Shown in pieces: positions 1 to 5,641 of a stretch of 5,641 nucleotides of DNA. The notes below the pieces were generated by a model. The model did not search any database and was not told where the DNA came from. It saw only the letters and a list, made by a program, of their open reading frames with translations. The stretch covers positions 1 to 5,641 of the forward strand of contig JAHEZB010000192.1 of the NCBI GenBank assembly GCA_023251285.1, read 5' to 3'. This DNA comes from Chitinophagaceae bacterium. GTDB taxonomy: Bacteria > Bacteroidota > Bacteroidia > Chitinophagales > Chitinophagaceae. A program made the position numbers and the translations under genes. How positions within the stretch are numbered: position 1 is the stretch's first letter; the number at the start of each line of letters is the position of its first letter.

Positions 1-24
1 ATCTAATTTCTTAACTTGTGTCAT

Positions 25-99
25 GGGTCTCTGTTTTTTAAAGTGATTGAAATATTTTTCAACTTCAAGTTAACACTTTTGCAGGACCCTTTTTATTTT
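25..99 (+). terminator. Possible plus-strand stem-loop followed by T tract
   Basis: Nested complementary segments are present: GGGTC 25-29 with GACCC 85-89, CTG 31-33 with CAG 82-84, AAAGTG 40-45 with CACTTT 74-79, and an inner hairpin TTGAAA 47-52 / TTTCAA 57-62. The outer stem is directly followed by TTTTTATTTT (90-99). This is the layout expected of a terminator for a plus-strand gene off the left edge, convergent with the operon. The structure is longer and more interrupted than a typical intrinsic terminator, and TTAACTTG 11-18 could instead pair with CAAGTTAA 66-73. Confidence 0.3.
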
Positions 100-114
100 A
101 CTCTCATACATGAG

Positions 115-258
115 ACCTTATTCTTTAAATGTTATTGAGTTTATTTGTAGTTAATTAAGGTAATAAGATTTACTTCAAGTGCTTTTATTTTTCTACTAAG
201 GTTTAAAAGTTCCCATTTAAAAAATTCATTGCAAAATCCCTAAAACTCTACACTTTTT
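115..258 (+). repeat. Imperfect tandem repeat, unit 1
   Basis: This unit aligns with 298-436 at a nearly constant offset of 179-183 bp. Matching blocks in the same order are ACCTTATTCT at 115-124 (298-307), TAATAA..TT.ACTTC at 161-176 (342-357), a 27-nt block at 182-208 with one mismatch (361-387), and a CCCA / A6-TT-ATTG block at 212-231 (391-411). The core 188-208 is a perfect 21-nt match to 367-387. Small indels separate the blocks, so the duplication looks old. Confidence 0.75.
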
Positions 259-280
259 TGCTCTTAAACCTTAGTAGAAA
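190..280. repeat. Perfect 17-bp inverted repeat (arms 190-206 and 264-280)
   Basis: The left arm TTTCTACTAAGGTTTAA at 190-206 is exactly complementary to 264-280, with a 57-nt AT-rich interval. The same word recurs in direct orientation at 369-385, so the inverted arm could pair with either side. On the plus strand the right arm is followed six bases later by nine T (287-295), a terminator-like layout; on the minus strand no U tract follows. The interval is long for a simple terminator. A remnant of a small non-autonomous repeat element is also possible. Confidence 0.6.
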
Positions 281-297
281 GATTGATTTTTTTTTCT

Positions 298-436
298 ACC
301 TTATTCTATAAAAATTGTCCGTTTATTCCAAGGAAATAAGCTAATAACGTTGACTTCGAACTTTTGTTTTTCTACTAAGGTTTAAAAACTCCCACTCCAA
401 AAAATTGATTGTAAAGAGTCTAAACCTTTTACGTTT
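298..436 (+). repeat. Imperfect tandem repeat, unit 2
   Basis: This is the second copy of the unit at 115-258, with the same block order. Its right flank at 437-445 (TTAAACTTT) is where unit 1 carries the inverted 17-nt arm (264-280). Only the first part of that arm is recognisable here, so the hairpin seen in unit 1 appears decayed in unit 2. Confidence 0.75.
369..385 (+). repeat. Third copy of the 17-nt word
   Basis: TTTCTACTAAGGTTTAA occurs here in the same orientation as 190-206 and opposite to 264-280. It lies within unit 2 of the tandem repeat, and the identity extends to 21 nt (367-387 against 188-208). Confidence 0.8.
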
Positions 437-508
437 TTAAACTTTCTGAACTCTCTAAACCCACAAAGCCCTTCTAAACTATTAAAGAAAAACTTTCCAA
501 TAATCAAT

Positions 509-1024
509 TTAACTATAAGCATTTACAATTTTATCAAAATCAAATCCGGCCCTTATCAAAGTTCTTTTTGCCACATCCAGTGCATAGCCGGCTTCATTGA
601 ATGGATGAACAGGCACTTGAGCCACTTTCTCCAGTTGCTGTAATAAAGTGTTCGTTTCGCCTTCGGTTAATCTTTCACACACATCATACATTCCACCAGG
701 TTCTTCTTCCAACAAATCATGCTTGTGCAAAATATAACGCAGCACTTTGATTACCTCATCAGAAGGCGACACTACCATCAATGAAGTTAGTGCAGCGTGA
801 TCCAGGCGTAGCTTTGCGGCCAACGGCAACGGCACATTGCCATTTGCTTTTTGCGCAGCAGGAAAAAGAACTTTCTCTTCCATTTTGATGTGCTTCAAAA
901 GGCCGGTCCGAAACTCGTGATAATAATTCGTTTCAACCTCACCTGGATTTTCTGTCGCTTTATCCAAAAGCTGATCGATGCGATTATGATCGTTTGTAAA
1001 GAAATGATAAAGAGGTTTATTCAT
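509..1024 (-). CDS. Hemerythrin HHE-domain protein, last gene of the operon
   Basis: This 171-residue soluble protein has a four-helix hemerythrin-like domain and no signal peptide. A full candidate set of di-iron ligands is present: His13 in NDHNRID, His45 and Glu49 in HIKMEEKVLFP, His76 in LDHAAL, and His102 and Glu106 in HKHDLLEEE. The repeated HxxxE pattern is the family hallmark. Hemerythrin-like domains bind O2, or act in iron, nitric oxide or redox handling; nothing here decides among these. The domain ends near residue 135 and is followed by a tail of about 36 residues (PVHPFNEAGYALDV then a basic helix) that I do not recognise. There is no ScdA/RIC N-terminal DUF542 domain, so this is not a standard iron-sulfur repair protein. 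Its start lies 3 bp after the stop of the TIM-barrel gene and no obvious ribosome binding site precedes it, which suggests translational coupling. A metabolic link to mannan use is not evident. Confidence 0.9.
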   Translation of the reverse strand: MNKPLYHFFTNDHNRIDQLLDKATENPGEVETNYYHEFRTGLLKHIKMEEKVLFPAAQKANGNVPLPLAAKLRLDHAALTSLMVVSPSDEVIKVLRYILHKHDLLEEEPGGMYDVCERLTEGETNTLLQQLEKVAQVPVHPFNEAGYALDVAKRTLIRAGFDFDKIVNAYS

Positions 1025-1027
1025 TTT

Positions 1028-1909
1028 TTAAACCAAATTCTTCTTAATGTAATCAATACTTTCCTTGATGCTTACAAATGGATCGCCGGGAGTTTTATCT
1101 TGTTCCACATAAAAATATTTCATGCCTGCTTCATTCTTATGCTTGAAAATTTCTTTGAAATTGATGATCCCGTTTCCTACTTCTGTAAAGTCTTTGGCAG
1201 CGGTTTTATCCATATCCTTCACATGCCATAAAGGAAATCTCCCCGGATATTTTTTGAAAAGCTGCAACGGGTCCATACCTGCCTTTGTAACCCAATAAAT
1301 ATCCATTTCCATCTTCACCAGGTTCTTATCAGCGCTCATTAAAATATCGTAAGGATAAGTATCTCCTTGTTTTACAAACTCAAAATTGTGGTTGTGATAA
1401 CACAATTGAATCCCTGATTTTTTACATCTTTCTCCCGCTTTGTTCAGATCCTCAACCACCTTTTTATAATGATCCAGGTCTCCACGTTCAGAGTCCATCA
1501 AATAAGCACAAACCATGTATTTTAAACCAACCTCGGCGGCGTCATCTACGGCTTTATTCCAATCATGCAAGATGGTTCCTTTGATTGGCTTGCCGTTATT
1601 TTCCTGTTCGCCCAGCATGTAATGGCTGCTGTACATTACCTGGCCGTTTTGTTTCAGCACATTTTTAAATTCTTTTGGCGACATGCCATAAAATTTTTCC
1701 GTTCCGGTATAAGTGGCACCTTCGACAGAGTTATAGCCAATCTGTGCAACACGTGCCAGCGTTGCTTTGGGATCTTTTGCCATCGCATCGCGAACCGTGT
1801 ACAATTGCAAACCGATTAAGGGAGCTTTCGGTTTAAATGCAGATGGAGCAATCATCAATCCTGCAGAAAGAACAGAAGTGGTTTTTAGAAAGGAGCGTCG
1901 TGTAGTCAT
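1028..1909 (-). CDS. Tat-exported TIM-barrel sugar isomerase/epimerase-like protein (AP_endonuc_2 / xylose-isomerase-like fold)
   Basis: This 293-residue protein of the xylose-isomerase-like TIM-barrel superfamily is usually annotated 'sugar phosphate isomerase/epimerase'. The N-terminus carries a twin-arginine signal: RRSFLK at 4-9, a hydrophobic run at 12-21 and a likely cleavage site after PSA (24), with no lipobox Cys. It should therefore fold in the cytoplasm and be exported to the periplasm. Barrel motifs follow: GLQLYTVR (33-40, first strand), SSHY (94-97), YHNHNFEF (171-178), MEMDIYWV (200-207), WHVKD (228-232) and YVEQD (267-271). Glu177, Asp203, His229 and Glu269 occupy the usual positions of the divalent-metal ligands in IolE-like and epimerase-like members. 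The complete metal site suggests an active enzyme, but the substrate is not readable from the sequence. Relatives include inosose dehydratases, ketose 3-epimerases and lyases acting on 3-keto-glycosides. A periplasmic site argues against a phosphorylated substrate, so the common name is probably misleading here. The 3' end is 3 bp from the hemerythrin gene, which it probably shares a transcript with. Confidence 0.9.
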   Translation of the reverse strand: MTTRRSFLKTTSVLSAGLMIAPSAFKPKAPLIGLQLYTVRDAMAKDPKATLARVAQIGYNSVEGATYTGTEKFYGMSPKEFKNVLKQNGQVMYSSHYMLGEQENNGKPIKGTILHDWNKAVDDAAEVGLKYMVCAYLMDSERGDLDHYKKVVEDLNKAGERCKKSGIQLCYHNHNFEFVKQGDTYPYDILMSADKNLVKMEMDIYWVTKAGMDPLQLFKKYPGRFPLWHVKDMDKTAAKDFTEVGNGIINFKEIFKHKNEAGMKYFYVEQDKTPGDPFVSIKESIDYIKKNLV

Positions 1910-1977
1910 TGTTTTATTTTTATTATGATCAATTGTTTTTTAAACGGAAACAGAGGATGATTCTTCCTGACATAAAA
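1910..1977 (-). other. Intergenic spacer between 2-epimerase and TIM-barrel genes
   Basis: This 68-bp AT-rich gap, in transcript direction, runs from the 2-epimerase stop to the Tat-protein start and ends in an A-rich leader (AATAAAAATAAAACA then ATG). It contains the short palindromes CAATTG and TGATCA, no hairpin followed by a T run, and no TAnnTTTG promoter element. It is best read as a simple operon spacer with an A-rich translation-initiation leader. Confidence 0.4.
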
Positions 1978-3156
1978 TCATTCAATTCGTTTTATCAACT
2001 CCATACAAGCCCTGCTGTTGTGATAAGGACATTTCCAGATACCAACTTTGTCCTCATTCATTACATTGTTATCTGCCTGAATTCCCCAAAACCACTCACC
2101 GTTTTTTTTATCAAGAATATGTTCCTGAATAAAATTCCATGAAGCCAGCGAGCGGTTTAAAAATGTTTCAACACCGGTTATTTTCCAGGCATTAAAAAAC
2201 CCGACCATCGCTTCGGCTTGCGGCCAGGAATGTTTTTCTTTTATGAGATCATCTTTTGCTAGATCATATTCATACCACAATCCACCATCCGTATCAAGCC
2301 CGTCTGATGCAGCAATAGCAAGGTTTACAGACTGATCTCTTACCTGTTGCAACAACGGTTCGTTGCCAATTATTTTTGCTGTTTCTTCTATCAGCCATGA
2401 TGCTTCAATATCGTGCCCGTAAGAAACGATTTCTGATTTTGGATTCCATTTTTCATCAAAAAATAAGATCAAATGATGCGTTTCAGGATCAATAATGTGA
2501 TTCAGAAAAATATAAATTAGTTCAGAAATTTTTTCTTCCAGCTCCTCATTTTTCCATGCCCGATAGAGATTAGCAAAAGCTTCCAGCAAATGCAAATGCG
2601 TATTCATTGATTTCTTTTCATTTGCATCTTTATTGCTTAATCTCAGGTCATCAATTTCTTTCCAATCTCTTGTCAATGCTTCCAGGTAGCCACCATTTTC
2701 AACATCATAACTATGTTTCAAAATGCAGTTGTATAACTCAATTGCAAGATCAAGCGCTTGTTGATTTTTAGTGTTGATGTGATATTCACTCAACCCATAA
2801 ATGGCAAATGCCAAAGCATACATTTGTTTTTTTGTATCAAGCGGATTTCCTTTGTAATCCACTGTCCAGTATACTCCCCCATATTCTTTATCAATAAAAT
2901 GATCCTTTAAATATTCGAATGCTCTTTCAGCAGTTTTTAAATAAGTTTCGCTTTTGGTAAGGTCATATGCTGCTGAAAACGTCCATAAAATCCGGCTATT
3001 GAGCACGGAACCTTTTGGTGCGTCGGTAATAATTTTATCGTTGTAGTCAATCCGTCCAAAGAAGCCGCCATTCAAATCATCAATGGTTTTATTTTGCCAG
3101 AAATCAAGAATGTTTTGCAATTCATTTTCGAGGTCTTCTTTAAACTGTTGCAACAT
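1978..3156 (-). CDS. Cellobiose 2-epimerase (mannobiose 2-epimerase), AGE superfamily
   Basis: This cytoplasmic (alpha/alpha)6-barrel enzyme inverts C2 of the reducing-end sugar in beta-1,4-disaccharides (EC 5.1.3.11). In mannan breakdown it turns mannobiose into mannosylglucose, the substrate of the upstream phosphorylase. The 392 residues match the family's usual 390-410. The N-terminus aligns with characterised enzymes (FW..K..DDLNGGFFGRID at 19-37), supporting the start at 3156. The catalytic set is visible: Arg55 in NSRILW, His187 in MNTHLHLLEA, His248 and Glu251 in YGHDIEAS, Trp311 in HSWPQAEA, and His379 in KCPYHN. These correspond to the Arg, three His, Glu and Trp that place the substrate and move the proton through the open-chain intermediate in the Ruminococcus albus and Rhodothermus enzymes. 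No signal peptide or membrane segment is present. It follows the phosphorylase gene after 91 bp and precedes the TIM-barrel gene by 68 bp. N-acetylglucosamine 2-epimerase is a related alternative, but these motifs and the GH130 neighbour favour a disaccharide substrate. Confidence 0.95.
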   Translation of the reverse strand: MLQQFKEDLENELQNILDFWQNKTIDDLNGGFFGRIDYNDKIITDAPKGSVLNSRILWTFSAAYDLTKSETYLKTAERAFEYLKDHFIDKEYGGVYWTVDYKGNPLDTKKQMYALAFAIYGLSEYHINTKNQQALDLAIELYNCILKHSYDVENGGYLEALTRDWKEIDDLRLSNKDANEKKSMNTHLHLLEAFANLYRAWKNEELEEKISELIYIFLNHIIDPETHHLILFFDEKWNPKSEIVSYGHDIEASWLIEETAKIIGNEPLLQQVRDQSVNLAIAASDGLDTDGGLWYEYDLAKDDLIKEKHSWPQAEAMVGFFNAWKITGVETFLNRSLASWNFIQEHILDKKNGEWFWGIQADNNVMNEDKVGIWKCPYHNSRACMELIKRIE

Positions 3157-3247
3157 ATTCTATGATTTTATTTTTAAAAAAATGTTCAGACAGAAAACAG
3201 AAACTGGCTTTATTTGTTCCTTTACTGAAACACATTTTTTTTTAAAG
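3157..3247 (-). other. Intergenic spacer between GH130 and 2-epimerase genes with an A/T inverted repeat
   Basis: The 91-bp spacer is strongly AT-rich. Its two ends form an inverted repeat: 3173-3185 (TTT, seven A, TGT) against 3232-3246 (ACA, nine T, AAA), with two extra T in the right arm and a loop of about 46 nt. The stem is nearly all A-T pairs, so it would be weak. It could be a transcript-processing or stability element, or only a result of base composition. The 2-epimerase start is preceded by an A/T-rich leader without a Shine-Dalgarno. Confidence 0.35.
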
Positions 3248-4462
3248 TTACGCATGATGCACATCTTTTTCCACACCATTTTTTACAACGAACGCTGATC
3301 GATCGTTTTTATCAATGATAGTCATAATCGTATGAACGGAAGTATCAGAACTAAATCCATCTTCAGGCGTGTTCATCACATAATCCAACAATTTTGAAAC
3401 CGAAGATACGGCCACATGCATCTTAGTATCAGAAGAAGCATAATAAATAAAAACCGTTCCGTCTTCATCTAATATCCAGCCGTTTGAAAAAAGAACATTA
3501 GACACGTCTCCTACTCGTTCATTTCCTTCCGGTGCCATAAAATATCCGGCAGGTTTATAAATTACTTTGGTGATATCATAAAGATCGGTCAAAAACATAT
3601 AAAGTACGTAACGCAATCCGGAAGCGGTATTGCGCACACCATGAGCTAAATGCAGCCATCCTTTTTCAGTTTTCAACGGCGCCGGACCAAGACCGTTTTT
3701 CGCTTCATAAATGGTATGATATTTTTTTTCATCAATAATAATTTCTTTTTCGATTATCGCATTTTCAATATCATCACAAAAGCCAATTGCTATTCCTCCA
3801 CCGCTTCCGGCTTCTACAAAACTATCCTGTGGCCTTGTATAAAAAGCATATTGATGATTTACAAATTCCGGGTGAAGAACTACGTTTCTTTGTTGTGGCG
3901 ATGATGTTTGTAAATCAGCCAGTCTTTCCCATTTTACGAGGTCTTTTGTTCTTACAATGCCACATTGCGCAATTGCAGAAGACTGATCACTTTCGGGAGC
4001 AGATCCATCACGGCTTTCCGTACAGAAAATTCCATATATCCAGCCATCATCATGTTGCACGAGACGCATATCATAAAGGTTGGTCTCGCCTTTGTTTGCA
4101 GGTATTACAACCGGCTGATGCCAAAAAGTAAAATTGTCAATCCCATTTTCACTTTCGGCAATCGCAAAAAAAGATTTGCGGTCTTTTCCTTCCACTCTTG
4201 CAGCCAGCACATACTTGCCATTAAATTTTATCGCTCCGGAATTAAACGTGGCATTAATTCCAAATCTTTCCAACAAGAAGGGATTCGAAACTGGATCAAG
4301 GTCAAAACGCCATTCAAGTGGTACATGCTGAGGCGTGAGAACCGGGTTTTCAAAACGATTGTAGACGCCGTTTACCGATCTTTTCTCTTTATTTTTTTTA
4401 TGCAATAATTCCTCATGCAATTGTTGCAAAAATTGAAGTCGGCTTTGAAAATATTGATTCAT
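3248..4462 (-). CDS. GH130 phosphorylase, probable 4-O-beta-D-mannosyl-D-glucose phosphorylase (subfamily GH130_1)
   Basis: This cytoplasmic enzyme most likely uses inorganic phosphate to split Man-beta-1,4-Glc into alpha-mannose 1-phosphate and glucose (EC 2.4.1.281). It has 404 residues, near the roughly 390 of characterised mannosylglucose phosphorylases, and no signal peptide. A charged N-terminal helix (1-30), the part involved in oligomer contacts in this family, precedes the five-bladed beta-propeller. Features seen: NPVLTP (39-44), FNSGAIKFNGKYVLAARVEG (73-92), ETNLYDMRL (126-134) with Asp131 at the position of the family's general acid, ESRDGS (149-154) and a basic cluster HLAHGVRN (271-278) of the kind that lines the phosphate pocket, and YKPAGYFMAPEG (302-313). 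The RVEGKDRKSFFAIAES stretch (89-104) favours GH130_1 over the mannooligosaccharide phosphorylases of GH130_2. The start at 4462 lies 31 bp after the symporter stop behind an A-rich leader with no clear Shine-Dalgarno, as usual in Bacteroidota. The adjacent 2-epimerase supports the substrate call; GH130 also contains enzymes acting on other mannosides, so assay would be needed for certainty. Confidence 0.94.
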   Translation of the reverse strand: MNQYFQSRLQFLQQLHEELLHKKNKEKRSVNGVYNRFENPVLTPQHVPLEWRFDLDPVSNPFLLERFGINATFNSGAIKFNGKYVLAARVEGKDRKSFFAIAESENGIDNFTFWHQPVVIPANKGETNLYDMRLVQHDDGWIYGIFCTESRDGSAPESDQSSAIAQCGIVRTKDLVKWERLADLQTSSPQQRNVVLHPEFVNHQYAFYTRPQDSFVEAGSGGGIAIGFCDDIENAIIEKEIIIDEKKYHTIYEAKNGLGPAPLKTEKGWLHLAHGVRNTASGLRYVLYMFLTDLYDITKVIYKPAGYFMAPEGNERVGDVSNVLFSNGWILDEDGTVFIYYASSDTKMHVAVSSVSKLLDYVMNTPEDGFSSDTSVHTIMTIIDKNDRSAFVVKNGVEKDVHHA

Positions 4463-4493
4463 ATAGTTTCTTTTATCGCTTGTTTTTTAAAAC

Positions 4494-5641
4494 TTAGTTC
4501 TCTAATTTATTCCACCAGGTTTTTTTAAGAATAATAACAATGATTGCCAAAATAACGATGGTGACGAACAATGGAAGCTTCATCCATAAGATCAGGTACA
4601 TCGGCAAAATTGTGAGACACGACTGACCAATAATTCCAAGCACCACATTGAACATGTCCAGTTTGAATCTTTTGTTTGGAACAAATGTTGGATCTTCTGC
4701 AACTACTAATTCATGAATTGGTTTCCAAAATCCCCACGGCCTTACTTGTTTGTAAAACTTTTTTAAAATCTTCGCCTCCGTTGGCGGAGCAGAATAAGTG
4801 CCGGCAATACAACCGATGATCGAGATCAAAAACAACAGTGGCCAATTATACAACGGCAAACCAGAGAAGAGAAAAGGGAAAACCAAAGCGGCAATAATTC
4901 CGGCCATCATGCCCCAAAAAAATCCTCTCGCATTAAAGCGCCACCAATACCATTTCAGCATATTTGAAGCAATGTAGCCGCCATATAAAGCACCGACAAT
5001 CCATTGCAAAATAGAGTTCACATTTTCTGCATAAAACCCCAAAATAATTCCAACAGTCGCCACCACAATTCCTGTAGTGTAATTCATGAACATGACTCTT
5101 TTTGTGGAAGCCTGCGGATTCAGGTATTTGAGATAAATATCGTTTACAATGTAAGCCTGTGCTGCGTTTAACGTTCCAGAGAAAGTTCCCATAAAAGCTC
5201 CAAGCAAACCCGTGAGTACAATTCCTAAAATGCCCACCGGCAAAAACCCGTTGATGGCTGCAGGCAAAATTCTTTCAAAATCTGTCCCTCCTCCTGGGGC
5301 ACTAACATCCATTTGATTGTAATAAAGTATCGCCAAAACAGTTAGTCCGATCACCATTGTATATCTGATCGGCAATAAAATGATGGACACAAATCCGGTC
5401 ATTTTAGAAGCGTCTTTTGGAGAACGCGTTGACAACACTTTTTGCATATCGTAATTTGGCGCAGGGCCGGCAAGACTAGCAAAAACCCCTTTGAATAACA
5501 TCATCATAAAAAAAATGCTGAACAAGCCAAACTGGTCGTCTTTGATCTTCTTCATTGCATCGGGAACGATATTTCTCCAATCTAAGTCGAGATCAACTCC
5601 GAAGAAGGGCGAACTCCATCCGTTCGGAACATGTAATTTTT
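4494..5641 (-). CDS. Sodium:solute symporter (SSS family), 5'-truncated by window edge; likely mannobiose/disaccharide importer
   Basis: This inner-membrane sodium-coupled sugar transporter of the solute:sodium symporter family is read from the right edge, with its stop codon at 4494-4496. The frame stays open through the edge: before the Met at 5553-5555 there are 28 more in-frame codons (ending WRNIVPDAM), so that Met is internal and the true start is outside. 381 complete codons are visible; SSS proteins usually have about 500-650 residues, so the N-terminal helices are missing. Numbering from the first complete codon, about nine hydrophobic segments are visible near 38-57, 80-107, 133-153, 187-205, 210-228, 239-258, 266-284, 330-351 and 355-373. 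The GPAPNYDMQKVLSTRS stretch at 58-73 is typical of the family. The Ser/Thr-rich GTFSGTLNAAQ at 151-161 followed by NDIY resembles the helix carrying the Na2 sodium site in SGLT-like proteins. In Bacteroides fragilis a symporter of this kind sits beside the GH130 phosphorylase and 2-epimerase genes. The substrate is therefore inferred from neighbours, not from the sequence itself. Confidence 0.93.
   Translation of the reverse strand, partial: KLHVPNGWSSPFFGVDLDLDWRNIVPDAMKKIKDDQFGLFSIFFMMMLFKGVFASLAGPAPNYDMQKVLSTRSPKDASKMTGFVSIILLPIRYTMVIGLTVLAILYYNQMDVSAPGGGTDFERILPAAINGFLPVGILGIVLTGLLGAFMGTFSGTLNAAQAYIVNDIYLKYLNPQASTKRVMFMNYTTGIVVATVGIILGFYAENVNSILQWIVGALYGGYIASNMLKWYWWRFNARGFFWGMMAGIIAALVFPFLFSGLPLYNWPLLFLISIIGCIAGTYSAPPTEAKILKKFYKQVRPWGFWKPIHELVVAEDPTFVPNKRFKLDMFNVVLGIIGQSCLTILPMYLILWMKLPLFVTIVILAIIVIILKKTWWNKLEN

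Larger units (their letters stand above)
1..508. other. Gene-free AT-rich region downstream of the operon
   Basis: No convincing reading frame or RNA gene was found on either strand. The stretch is markedly more AT-rich than the genes and contains long T and A runs. It holds an imperfect tandem duplication (units about 115-258 and 298-436), a 17-nt word in three copies, and a possible plus-strand stem-loop with a T tract at the left end, each listed separately. The operon transcript must end in or beyond it, yet no clean GC-rich hairpin plus U tract follows the hemerythrin stop on the minus strand. Confidence 0.7.
509..5641 (-). other. Five-gene mannan-disaccharide operon with a two-gene extension (extends past right edge)
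   Basis: All five genes point the same way with gaps of 31, 91, 68 and 3 bp, and I find no strong terminator between them, so a single transcript is likely. The first three (symporter, GH130, 2-epimerase) match the intracellular phosphorolytic mannan pathway described in Bacteroides fragilis. The last two (TIM-barrel, hemerythrin) are additions of unclear role. The promoter must lie upstream of the symporter, outside the window. The 91-bp and 68-bp gaps leave room for internal promoters, but neither contains a match to the Bacteroidota -7 element TAnnTTTG. Confidence 0.75.

Noticed and set aside
115..436. CRISPR array
   Set aside because: Only two direct copies of a 21-nt core plus one inverted copy, with spacing near 180 bp and similarity continuing between the cores; this is not a repeat-spacer pattern.
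430..508. Intrinsic terminator directly after the hemerythrin gene
   Set aside because: On the minus strand only a 4-bp AAAG/CTTT stem is seen (around 485-497), with no GC-rich stem and no U tract.
1..508. Bacteroidota-type promoter (TAnnTTTG)
   Set aside because: Reading both strands, I found no match to the -7 element; partial matches such as TTATTTG at 140-147 lack the correct spacing.
509..1024. Iron-sulfur repair protein (RIC/ScdA) identity for the hemerythrin
   Set aside because: The N-terminal DUF542-type Cys-containing domain is absent; the protein begins almost directly with the first iron-ligand helix.
1909..2142. Plus-strand open frame across the 2-epimerase/TIM-barrel spacer
   Set aside because: Most of it is antisense to the 3' end of the 2-epimerase gene; the translation has no domain-like pattern.
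3965..4408. Plus-strand open frame of 147 codons, and others opposite the genes (for example 851-1231, 3787-4131, 1565-1819)
   Set aside because: They lie antisense to genes with clear family motifs, their translations show no recognisable domain and are rich in Phe/Ile/Cys as expected for complements of AT-rich coding sequence.
5553..5555. Met codon as the symporter start
   Set aside because: The frame is open for 28 more codons to the window edge and the upstream residues read as a plausible symporter loop; starting here would also remove the N-terminal helices required by the family.

Overview
The window looks like a chromosomal segment from a member of the Bacteroidota. The reasons are AT-rich, Shine-Dalgarno-poor gene starts, a sodium-symporter / GH130 / cellobiose 2-epimerase cluster of the kind known from Bacteroides, and a Tat-signal TIM-barrel 'sugar phosphate isomerase/epimerase' of a type common in Chitinophagaceae and relatives. 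The genus cannot be fixed from the sequence alone.

Layout: everything coding lies on the minus strand, so the operon reads from right to left. Its order is a sodium:solute symporter (4494 to the right edge, its 5' part outside the window), a GH130 mannosylglucose phosphorylase (3248-4462), a cellobiose/mannobiose 2-epimerase (1978-3156), a Tat-exported TIM-barrel sugar isomerase/epimerase-like protein (1028-1909) and a hemerythrin-domain protein (509-1024). Gaps are 31, 91, 68 and 3 bp. Positions 1-508 carry no gene. This very AT-rich stretch contains an old tandem duplication of about 180 bp, three copies (two direct, one inverted) of a 17-nt word, and a possible stem-loop followed by a T tract on the plus strand.

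How the genes work together: the first three form a known phosphorolytic route for beta-1,4-mannan breakdown. The symporter would bring in mannobiose or a related disaccharide. The 2-epimerase converts Man-beta-1,4-Man to Man-beta-1,4-Glc. The phosphorylase splits that with phosphate into mannose 1-phosphate and glucose. No mannanase is visible, so it may lie upstream off the right edge or elsewhere. The last two genes are not part of the textbook pathway: a periplasm-directed, putatively metal-dependent TIM-barrel enzyme and a cytoplasmic di-iron hemerythrin whose start lies 3 bp after the preceding stop codon.

I see no strong evidence for a wholly new system. The parts most worth a second look are the two-gene downstream extension of the mannan operon and the structured repeat region after it.
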